Positions 42,001 to 49,994 of a DNA stretch of 64,000 bases are shown piece by piece (position 1 is the first letter of the stretch; every line of letters begins with the position of its first letter). The notes beneath the pieces are model-generated. The model ran no database searches. It saw nothing but the letters and a program-made list of their open reading frames with translations, and had not been told where the DNA came from. The stretch is from Allacma fusca (taxonomy: Eukaryota > Arthropoda > Collembola > Symphypleona > Sminthuridae): contig OX359250.1 of the NCBI GenBank assembly GCA_947179485.1, positions 5,725,661-5,789,660 on the forward strand. The letters are read 5' to 3'. The translations under genes and the position numbers were made by a program.

Positions 42001-43726
42001 ATATAAAGCTAATTATGACCCAGATGGTGTTCTGTGGTTACTAGTAATACCAGAACCACTTAAATTAATGATTTTTAATGAGTACCACTGTAAGGAACTA
42101 TCTCATCTCGGTGTCGAGAAGACTTATTTAGCTCTAAAGATGCGTTATTTCTGGTCCGGAATGTACCGCGATGTTAGGAAATGGATCAGCGCATGTAAGA
42201 CTTGCAAGTATTTCAATGTATCTCATGTCAAACGATCAGGTCCCATGATCTCCATGATAACTCCAACTGACCCTTTCATTGCAGTCTCGATAGATTACAT
42301 AGGTCCTCTAGTTCAAACTAAGCGTAAAAATCTTCACGCCTTAGTAATAATTGATCAGGCTACTAGATGGGCGGACGTTATACCTACTCGAGATACTACT
42401 GCTGAAACTTTAGTTGAAGCATACGAAGAGTACGCTATGAGTCATGGTAATGTTAAAACTCTTGTCATGGACAACGGTCCGAATTTCACTTCGAGTCGGT
42501 TCCAGGAGTATTGTAGGTCTAGAGGGATCATGCAGAAGTTTATTAGTCCACATCATCCGGCCTCTAATGCTTTTGTTGAGAGACAGAATGGTACTTTTAA
42601 GAACATATTAGCTAAGTTAGTGAATGAGTCTCATGATAATTGGGATGAAGTTCTTCCTCAAGCTGTTCGTAGCTATAATCTGGCTGTCCATTCTATTACT
42701 GGATTTTCTCCACATTATTTATTATATGGAGTTCATCCAAGGTTTAACATTGATAACCATCTCCCTGTTGATGAAGAGTTGTTGAAAGATAAGACGCCTG
42801 AAGAACGGCGCTTTCAACTCTTCAAAGATAGGTTTAAAGCGAATGAAAATACTTGCCGTAATCAGTTAATGGAGAAAATTAAATTTGATGGTGAACATCC
42901 AGTAGTAGAATTTAGTGCAGGAGACTTAGTACTGCATAAAAACTATATACGGAAGCCAGGTACCACTGCTAAGTTCATGATCAAATGGAAAGGTCCTTAT
43001 TACATTATAGATAGACCTAAAACTTTAACATATTTCATCAGGTTAGCTGAGTCTGATCCAGATGACGATACTGTATTAATGGCTCATGTCCATAACTTGA
43101 AGAAATACGTTCCCGACTCTCCTGAACCTCCAACAGAGGAGGAGTTTGATTTCAGTTGGTTAGATGCGGAGCGCTCTGACCCATTATATTCAGAAGAATT
43201 TTTAGATTTTTATGTTAATGGTGCTGAGTCACCTGATTTTAGAGACAATCAAGAAGTTATGTCTCAATTAGCTACAGAAGTCGAAGACGACTTATTGAAA
43301 GATTTACTGAATGTAAATATTCCCGATATGGATGCTACCCAGAATTCAGGAAATGCTAATATACCCATTAACGATGTAGTTATTGGTGGAATTCCAGTTA
43401 TTAATGATAATAATGACCCTGTACCCATTAATGACGATGTTAATAATGGAGGGAATCAAGATATTCCAGTCCCTGTACCTCCTGTCAATGAGAGGTATTT
43501 TAGTCCCGATATAATCACGGGTAGATCTAATGTTCCCGCTACTTCCAGATCTACAAGTAGAGTAAATAGAGTTCCGTCAAGAACGTCTGATGTAGCTAGT
43601 ACTACTACCACAAGGTCTGGTAGAATTAGTCGTCCTGTAAAATGTTTGAATGTTGATCCTAAATTGGTATCATATAAAGCGTTCAGCGCATTTAATAATA
43701 TGGTTGATTATTTGACCCAAATGTAA
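39038..43726 (+). CDS. pol: Pol: protease, reverse transcriptase, RNase H, integrase
   Basis: 1562 codons from the first ATG, though translation probably enters by frameshift at 39023. Aspartic protease: FIDTGADICVVHP, DTGAD at residues 115-119. Reverse transcriptase: SPYSAPCLLV, VIDYREVNKK, KVDAPDAFKQ, RVPFGSVNS and the active-site YVDD at 635-638. RNase H: YCDASQ (D784), MEKECYSI, YTDNSSLQW, NVAADALSR. Integrase: H1017/H1023/C1053/C1056 zinc domain, then the catalytic D1086, D1145, E1181 (D-x58-D-x35-E), and a GPY/F module (KWKGPYYI). A tail of about 200 aa is acidic and rich in PIND/PVP repeats. All catalytic residues are present, so it appears functional. Confidence 0.95.
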   Translation: MRVQGNSVRRVSRISNNSVSKVSSNDSVSVIKFPGPNKVHTWIEEHTHKNRFNVLQIEDSPGSSSSESNNANDSLAGNVSIGCARRLRNLSVNDDVLWPVTLKGNPDVKLQGFIDTGADICVVHPNVLKKLGNCHRRIACTPMYATLSVTGERVPVIYEYVELELVADRFGHCRWRFYVVDNATSALTIGKDLLKKFKGLVDVAARKVYFMSCPQNEDNFEFIKVSKLEAKNSRDNLVQPVKVRPIKTRSEKTKLYFERASSHSFSEESVQDLNFYEGSETADKFYSQFKDVAPIPDVFPKLAQTRTSLVSIKRPFRIQPNTLHRIVVHVPDSYNGDVIVNRNEELMHHEGIITISCVTSARNGQAYVWVLNTSNCPVLIKPRSDFSTFEYCLDNDKVISLSSLSVSKDDTRETEVVLGNSFTTEELDEFNFGPTMTEDQKSLLISVLNKSKGVFAFTDENISYIIDRDGKPFKAQFKLKDDVPVSRLPFRHSPAAEKIIEDQFDREVRLGWAEESSSPYSAPCLLVVRGDKKRAVIDYREVNKKIIPFSFPVPNLHTVLDSFSGSCWFSKVDAPDAFKQVMLHEDSRDALAFVTSKRKLRPTRVPFGSVNSLAIFQSVLNKILSGYKVSGLANYVDDNAIHGPTFEEHCTRLDLFLSILARHSVKLRPKKCSFGFEELEYLGHIINKNGISIAPERIQVIRDWPTPRNVSDIRSFIGFCGFFRRCIWNFAKMSSALHYLTRDNVQFDWGAEQQQSFSDLKTALTTAPVVAYPTDEGKLEMYCDASQKRIASVLILNVNGVRRPISFYSKGLTKHALNWATMEKECYSIIASAEKYRPYIWGRKVDVYTDNSSLQWLINLKDTSGRLARWAVKLSPFCFNVYHIAGKSNVAADALSRINLNKFALSYSFKSSTPVFQLKSIKLEDKEINNEEELFNYCKKIEREKFATVQRKDPRLKKIIESLKYKEVDKSNIPGKYSADYSLINDILYKANYDPDGVLWLLVIPEPLKLMIFNEYHCKELSHLGVEKTYLALKMRYFWSGMYRDVRKWISACKTCKYFNVSHVKRSGPMISMITPTDPFIAVSIDYIGPLVQTKRKNLHALVIIDQATRWADVIPTRDTTAETLVEAYEEYAMSHGNVKTLVMDNGPNFTSSRFQEYCRSRGIMQKFISPHHPASNAFVERQNGTFKNILAKLVNESHDNWDEVLPQAVRSYNLAVHSITGFSPHYLLYGVHPRFNIDNHLPVDEELLKDKTPEERRFQLFKDRFKANENTCRNQLMEKIKFDGEHPVVEFSAGDLVLHKNYIRKPGTTAKFMIKWKGPYYIIDRPKTLTYFIRLAESDPDDDTVLMAHVHNLKKYVPDSPEPPTEEEFDFSWLDAERSDPLYSEEFLDFYVNGAESPDFRDNQEVMSQLATEVEDDLLKDLLNVNIPDMDATQNSGNANIPINDVVIGGIPVINDNNDPVPINDDVNNGGNQDIPVPVPPVNERYFSPDIITGRSNVPATSRSTSRVNRVPSRTSDVASTTTTRSGRISRPVKCLNVDPKLVSYKAFSAFNNMVDYLTQM

Positions 43727-43734
43727 TAATGTAG

Positions 43735-44502
43735 ATGGATTCATCAGATATTGAAGAGATTACGCTTAGCTCAGACGATGAGAGTAGTCTTGACTCTGAC
43801 ATGGTGAGGGAGATTGAGCTGCAGTTAGGTTCACCTAGCTCAGCTACGACGGAAGTTATCACTGAAGCTGACCTTCAGGATGTTACAATGGATCTAACTA
43901 ACAATGAGACTACAGCGACTGATGAGCCAGAATGGAGGCGACAAGGTTTCAAGGGATCTCCTAAGCTCGGTTTCGTGCGAGCACGTTATCGTATTCCAGG
44001 AAACTTCGAATATGAGTCAAAGGAAGAACGTGGACTAAGTCCCACATGGTCAACATCGAGTGAGGAATCAGTAGACTTCTACATTCCGATTTCAGATGCT
44101 ACTCCCGACCAACTTGCTCGTGATAGTATTAGTGTACTAGCCTCGAAGTTCCCAAATCTATCTGTGAATCCTACTAGTAATAGTGAGGAGAGTCTCGCTA
44201 GCACTAGTACGATTTTAAATCCGTTATTTGCTCCTACTGTTAACGATTCCGATGCTATTATTGTGCATGCTCCTGAACCTAGACCCCAGATTAAGATCAC
44301 TTACCGAAACTGTAGACCCCGAAATTTCCCAGCTAGAATGAATACGATTATTCCTATACTTCCGTACGCTAAACCTCACGATATTTCTAAACCACCACGA
44401 CGCCGTACGAATAAGTTGTACAAATGTAGAATTTGCTTATCCGCAGGTAGAACTGAGAATCTACGACATTTGATTGATCTTTGCCCATTTGTAAAGAAGT
44501 AG
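43735..44502 (+). CDS. Accessory ORF3: acidic protein with C-terminal C2HC zinc motif
   Basis: 255 codons, starting 8 nt after the pol stop and in a different frame. The ATG follows directly on TAG, so the AG could act as a splice acceptor flush with the start. The N-terminus is an acidic Ser cluster (EITLSSDDESSLDSDM), the middle is Ser/Thr/Pro-rich, and the C-terminus turns basic (PPRRRTNKLYKCR) and ends in C231-x2-C234-x10-H245-x4-C250. There is no signal peptide or membrane segment, so it is not an envelope. The build, acidic front plus basic zinc tail, suggests a nucleic-acid-binding regulator; that is inference. I recognise no family. Confidence 0.8.
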   Translation: MDSSDIEEITLSSDDESSLDSDMVREIELQLGSPSSATTEVITEADLQDVTMDLTNNETTATDEPEWRRQGFKGSPKLGFVRARYRIPGNFEYESKEERGLSPTWSTSSEESVDFYIPISDATPDQLARDSISVLASKFPNLSVNPTSNSEESLASTSTILNPLFAPTVNDSDAIIVHAPEPRPQIKITYRNCRPRNFPARMNTIIPILPYAKPHDISKPPRRRTNKLYKCRICLSAGRTENLRHLIDLCPFVKK

Positions 44503-44853
44503 TGCAAAGGAATAATAGATGAATGAGTTATTTATGGCTGATGGTGTATGTTATTTGTTTGAAAGTTGCAAGTGATGAATAATTTTGAGAGTTGTCCGGT
44601 AATTTACTAATAATGGCTTCAGAAAATTGAACGTAATCAGAGTTATGAGAACTGATCTTGGAAGTTACTATGAATGAGTAGAATGAATAAATGAAATTTT
44701 CAATGGATTACTAAGTAAATAATGTGTGTTTTGCTTGAATCGCTTGAGTAGTTAGAATGAAGTAGTAGAATTGCTTACATACGTTTGAATGTCAATGAAT
44801 ATGGATTTTGCTTTGCTTTGCGAGTAATTAATTGTTGCTTTATGTATGCTTAG
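44503..44853 (+). other. Spacer between accessory ORFs
   Basis: Non-coding, with repeated GAATGAGTAGAATGAATAAATG-like sequence built from AATGA units. It ends TTGCTTTATGTATGCTTAG, acceptor-like, directly before the ORF4 ATG. Confidence 0.5.
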
Positions 44854-45264
44854 ATGGCAAATAATCTAGCTCCAGGAAATAGCGCGGCAGTAGGTATGGT
44901 CGTGATTGATCATGGACTACGACGAGTCCGCTATGGGCTGGCGCAAACCACAACGTTTCGGTTACTAGCGCAAAATGACGTGATTCATACGCCCTATAAG
45001 TTCTGCACTGCACCCGAGTATATCGCTTTCCTGCAACAGCTAGTAGACAGGGATCCAAACCGAGTGGATGAGAGCTATGAACAAGCTCGATTATTTCTTC
45101 GGCAATTGGCAGAAAACCGATTGCCAATTCGGTACTACATCCCAGCCGCGCCGTCGGGTTCTTCATCAGAGGATGAAGACAACGGACGCTTTGCGGTTCG
45201 ACCTGTGTCTCCAAGTTTGGCTGAAACGGAGTCTTCTTCGGAAGAAGAAGAACGAGAAGAATGA
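44854..45264 (+). CDS. Accessory ORF4: small protein with acidic Ser/Glu tail
   Basis: 136 codons. Residues 1-95 look like a compact globular domain (VGMVVIDHGLRRVRYGLAQT, APEYIAFLQQLVDRDP, QARLFLRQLAENRLPIRYY). The rest is disordered and acidic with CK2-type clusters (SGSSSEDEDN, ETESSSEEEEREE). Base composition is more GC-rich than its surroundings, as expected of a real coding region. The ATG is preceded by TATGCTTAG, so splicing could place it first on an mRNA. I recognise no family; it lacks features of envelope, dUTPase or protease. Confidence 0.75.
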   Translation: MANNLAPGNSAAVGMVVIDHGLRRVRYGLAQTTTFRLLAQNDVIHTPYKFCTAPEYIAFLQQLVDRDPNRVDESYEQARLFLRQLAENRLPIRYYIPAAPSGSSSEDEDNGRFAVRPVSPSLAETESSSEEEEREE

Positions 45265-45617
45265 TTTGATGGCATGATAATGATGATGATGTGTGATAAT
45301 AATGATGATATTATGATGCAAATATGATGATGATATGATGTATGGTATTATGAATTATAGATTGAAAGGTCTAAATGAGTATTTCGTCGGTACTAATGAC
45401 TACAATTATGAAATTGTAATGAGAGAATTATTGAGAAATGATGATGATTGATTGGTGTAAATGGATGTAAAATTGTACGAAAATTTCGTAATGATAAACT
45501 GTCAAATGGGTTTCTGGTCATTAATATTAGATGTGTTGGCTGAAATTATGATTGTTAATGCTTTATTATTGTATCATAGCGCATCTATGGGGTCATAGAC
45601 GCTACAGCCGTGGATAG
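45265..45617 (+). other. 3' untranslated region of the retrotransposon
   Basis: Begins with ATGATGATAATG-type low-complexity sequence (45266-45345) and ends CGCTACAGCCGTGGATAG before the LTR. No polypurine tract directly abuts the 3' LTR. A TAGCG...CGCTA inverted repeat lies near 45577-45605. Confidence 0.6.
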
Positions 45618-46362
45618 TGTAGTAGAAGGAAATTGTGTATGACGGTTGTACATAAGTGTACAACCGCCATACATATATGTCAAGTTTTTCTAGCAGATTA
45701 GCGTTGACCACTGTTTCTCCCGTAAAGAAACAGTGGTCACTGCTACTGCTATCAGTTTTGCCTATCAAGGGAGACTCAACTGAAGTCCAGTGACTTCAGG
45801 TGAGCCTCCCAAAGGTAGGCAAATCTGATAATGAGTCGACTGCTTGTCCTTTTTTAAAAGGAACAAGCAGTCATTATTTAAATAGATGATTTTGGGTAAA
45901 AAGGGAGACCCAACTGGAGAAATGTTAATCTCCAGTTGAGCCTCCTGAAATAATTCTAATTTGGTCCGGACATTGCCTATATAAGGAAATGGCCCGGACC
46001 AGAAGTTATCATTCTCTCTCTTGATTTTTTTGGAGCAACTTCTCCTAAGTTTTTGATAAAGTTGTATCACTTTATCTCCTGCTGTAATTACTTGAGAATT
46101 TTTGAACGAACTATTACCAGAATAAAGTCCCAAAGTCTCCTTGATATTTGCTGAAGACCTGCACTGATTAGCTAGCTATACTGGACCTCATACATAAAGT
46201 AGATAATACATATATACCCACTGCTAAAGTCATGCTTGCTGCTACTGCTGTTGCCTGAGTTGCCATCCCTCATTTTTGCTGCTTTTTGCTCTTGCTGCCC
46301 TGAGCCTGCTAATTGCTGCTACACCTTGCCTTGCTTTCTCCCGTGGATCAATTTGGCCGTCA
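45618..46362 (+). repeat. 3' LTR (745 bp)
   Basis: Same length and, by eye, same sequence as the 5' LTR; positions correspond at +9530. Its AATAAA is at 46121-46126 and would end the genomic transcript shortly after. Confidence 0.95.
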
Positions 46363-46366
46363 CTGA
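46363..46366. repeat. Target-site duplication, right (CTGA)
   Basis: Partner of 36084-36087. Confidence 0.85.
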
Positions 46367-48924
46367 CATGTACTTTTAAACAATATCCCAACAAATGAAT
46401 TAATTGTGCAACATTGTCCTCTATTCAATAAAATGTTATCTCTCCAATTTGTACATATGTACAGAACGATTCTGTAATTTTTCCTACATATACAAAAATA
46501 CAACACAAAAATCAACACTTTTCTTATTTGCTCAAGCCTGCCATTTTGATTATGAATTTGTCTTCCTAGCACGTAAGGGCCCATTATACGCATGTAAACG
46601 TAGATATTTAATAATTATAAAATTATACATGTAATGTCCCTCAGGGATAGATATATCCATATCTCTCTCCCTTAAAGATACAAACTTCTTGTTAAAAAAA
46701 ATACTAACATCATCCTAATCACTTGATGTATTTGCTTTCTCGCCATCATGATTATTATAACAAGAGTGAAATCATATAATTATTACCAGAAATATCTCCA
46801 TGTAACAACAAAAAAAATAAAATAAAATGAAATAAATCCCCCATTGAATCACTCATACACACAGACACACTGATTGTGAGCATAAACATTTTCTACATCT
46901 CACTCTCTTCTATTCCCAATCTTCAGCCGACGAGCAATAAACATTACTGTGTCTGTCCGTACATACATACTGTATGTGGCTATCTATGTACTTACACCAG
47001 AGAGTAGCAGAATATAAAAAAAAGGCAGTGTTCACATAATAACAAACTAAGTATTTCAAAGGCGTTTGAAATAATATTAGCTCTCACCCTCCAAACATGT
47101 AATTATCTTGACTGTGTGTCTATATAAAAGAACGAGCGTACTTGGAAGAATTGATTTCGAAAAGAACACGTTCTTTGGAAAATACCATAAAAAAAGGCAT
47201 GGAATTTCAAGTATCTACTTATATTATCCGTGTTTTATAGCCTGGCAATAAGGCTGATAACGTCTGTATAATAGACTCTATAGGTATACATACATATGTA
47301 CGAGGCTCATGGTGAGTGGTATGTCTTTTGGAGGAAAAGTGACGTATTGTTATCATTAGAAACATCCTTGCCCGTGCGTGAAAGAGCGAGAGGAGGCAAA
47401 TTAGTCACTCAATTCCCCTATCTTATATATATAAAGTATATAATATGTATGTATGTACTCTACCTTGGGGAGTCACACAAAAGTAACTTCATCGTACTTA
47501 CTTACTTTTCCGAATTAGAAAAGCTACAATTCTTTTCTGTAACTCCGACACCTTTCAATAACTATACACACACACACACATACACAGAGAGACACACACA
47601 AAACTCCATAAAGATATATAAGTTAAGTAGGTATACACACACAAACACACACACACGTACGTCCTTTACAGGACAAGCCATAACTTACAAACAAACTGCC
47701 ACATCAAAATTAACCATATATATATAGATACTTACACTCCACAGAATTAAATATATATAGATAGTATTATCAACCCCTTCCACACTATACTATTTCCCCA
47801 AGAACCCTCTCTCTGTAGCTAGAGAGCGATGCTTTTCAATCTCCCATGTATATAATAATGACAGGACGAAAAATTCCATCACAATGGACTTGTGGAAAGA
47901 TCCCTGCATCCTCAAAATCCCTATAAAATATTCCTCCTCAAAAGCACTTTGATAATAATGTCCCTCTCACTTAAATGTGAGCTTGAATCAGGGGAATTTA
48001 CGTCTCGGAGTTGAGAGGCTCTTGAAGTTGGTTAGTAAATGTGAAGGGATGGAGAAGGAGCGTCGTTGACGAAGGAAAAGTTTAATTGCTCTGATATATA
48101 AAAAAAAAAAGTAAAAAAAAAAAAAAAGTAGACGACTCATTTAAGGACTCCTAACTGTCTGCAAGATGCCAAAAAAAATTATCCCAACGATGGGCATATA
48201 TTCCGTACTGGGTGAAGGATGTTGAACTTGTATGATGAGAGTAAGTCCAAGTAGCGGTCACGATTTACCTAATTAATTAAAAGGGAAAGAGCTAAGATGG
48301 GCAATCTGATAAGTCACTCCGAAGGTGCAAGTGATTATGATGAGCGTGAAAAATCTCTGACAGGTCGTCATGAGGGATAAAACAGACTTGACGCTGACCA
48401 TATAGTAGGTATGTAATTATATGTAAATCCATACTGGGATGAGAGCAGTACTGAATAGGGACCATAAGTAAGTGTAACAATGCTAGTACGTACATACATA
48501 CATACATACGTAGATCTTCATAAAATTATAACTCCAGTTACAGTTCCCCCAGCAAAGGATAGTTAGACCACTCTCCAACATGACCTATACGCACGGGCTT
48601 ATTATTAATGCAACCTCCACTCCCGTAATCAGCGGAGGATCACAATTCCACCTCTACCATCACATCTCTAAAACAATAAGTATAATAAATACTTAATTAC
48701 CGATGTGGAAATCAGAGATGCGTTTAGAAACTTAGGATATAGTTTTAATCAGGACCAATTGGAGTCCTCTGATGTATCTGTGAGCGTCAGTGCGTCTGCA
48801 GAACAGAGAGAGAGAGAGAGAGATGGGAAAGACCGATAATGAAATCAAATTAAAACCCATCAAGCTGCTACATTTATTCCTATTTGCTGGTGTACACGTA
48901 GATATGCCTATATATAGGATATTA

Positions 48925-48967
48925 TACACACACAAACACATACACACACACACACTCACACATACAC
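48925..48967. repeat. (CA)n-rich microsatellite
   Basis: Interrupted CA repeat; a short (GA)n run lies upstream at 48804-48822. Confidence 0.85.
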
Positions 48968-49928
48968 ATGTAGGGAAAAAAAGAGATCTAGCTCTAATTG
49001 TGATATAGGATCCTTCTGACTCCCAGAGATTTGTGTCACAGATAAGGAGAGTATAGCCCTGGTTGTGTATGAGCAGGTAATGTCGGCCTCCACGCTTTTA
49101 CTTCCCTTGATTTACGGCAAGTTAACTCCGTTCAGGTTTTACAGTTGTAATAAATACCATTCCACCAGATATTATAACATGTTAGTAAAAAAAAAGGGGA
49201 GATATTAAGCAACTCAAATCATCCAAGATGCTTCGAGAGATACATCAAAACATTGATTCATGACACAATTTCACCATCAATAATAATAATAATAATAATA
49301 ATTACTATTATGCATTCCCAACCATCCATACAAATGAACATTTACATATAGGTATACATCTCGCTCAACAATACATATTCATCCAACAGTCAACACAAAA
49401 TTACCTTCTCCCTCTAACCCCTCCCTCCCCCCAAAAAAATAAAAAGACAAATAATTTAAGACATCTCACCAAAAGCTAGTACAAAGTTAACCTATTGTCA
49501 GAGTCACTATTAGTACGACAATGTCTCTGAGCAATAAGAGAAAATACCTTGCATAATGGAGGGCACAAGAGACAAAGTTTTCCGATTGTTGTCATTATAA
49601 TAGGAGGTAATTGGTAACAGTCCTCAAAAAAAAAAACTTTCGATTAATTATTTCATTCCTGACGTATACATACAGACTCTTCTAGGTAGTGGCATTCAAT
49701 TAGGCTCACATTAATGGGGAATTATTATAAATTTCAATGATGTTTACAGCTCAAGATTATTTCATAAACTACACAAACAAACAAACGAACAAACAAACAA
49801 ACAAACGGTGGGTCAATAAACGAACCAATTGTATTTAATTTTGTCCCAACTTTTAAATGAATGCCCAGCTAATTATTACGTCATGCAGGAAATTACATTA
49901 AATGGGATTTTCATAGCCAATATACTCA

Positions 49929-49994
49929 GTCTCTCTCTCTCTCTCTCTCTCTCTTCTTACTCACTGTGTGTGTATATGTGTGTGTGTGTATATG
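49929..49994. repeat. (CT)n followed by (GT)n
   Basis: CT run 49929-49955, then GT run from about 49965, interrupted by ATA. Confidence 0.9.

Larger units (their letters stand above)
36088..46362 (+). mobile_element. Full-length Ty3/Gypsy-type LTR retrotransposon with two extra 3' ORFs
   Basis: A 10,275-bp element on the plus strand: LTR (36088-36832), 1.3-kb structured leader, gag, pol joined by a -1 frameshift signal, two accessory ORFs and LTR (45618-46362). The flanking CTGA duplicates (36084-36087 and 46363-46366) are the 4-bp target duplication. The pol domain order PR-RT-RNaseH-IN with a GPY/F motif places it in Ty3/Gypsy (Metaviridae-like) rather than Copia or BEL/Pao. All four main frames are intact and the LTRs look identical, so insertion is recent and the copy may be active. 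There is no envelope-like ORF with signal peptide and transmembrane anchor. Confidence 0.95.

Noticed and set aside
43735-45264. ORF3 and ORF4 as an envelope gene
   Set aside because: Neither has a signal peptide, furin-like site, fusion peptide or transmembrane anchor; both are soluble, acidic-Ser proteins.
47545-47727. Open frames through (CA)n and (GA)n runs here and elsewhere at 46-64 kb
   Set aside because: Dinucleotide repeats stay open in several frames and translate to HTHT, SLSL or ERER strings; these are simple sequence, not genes.
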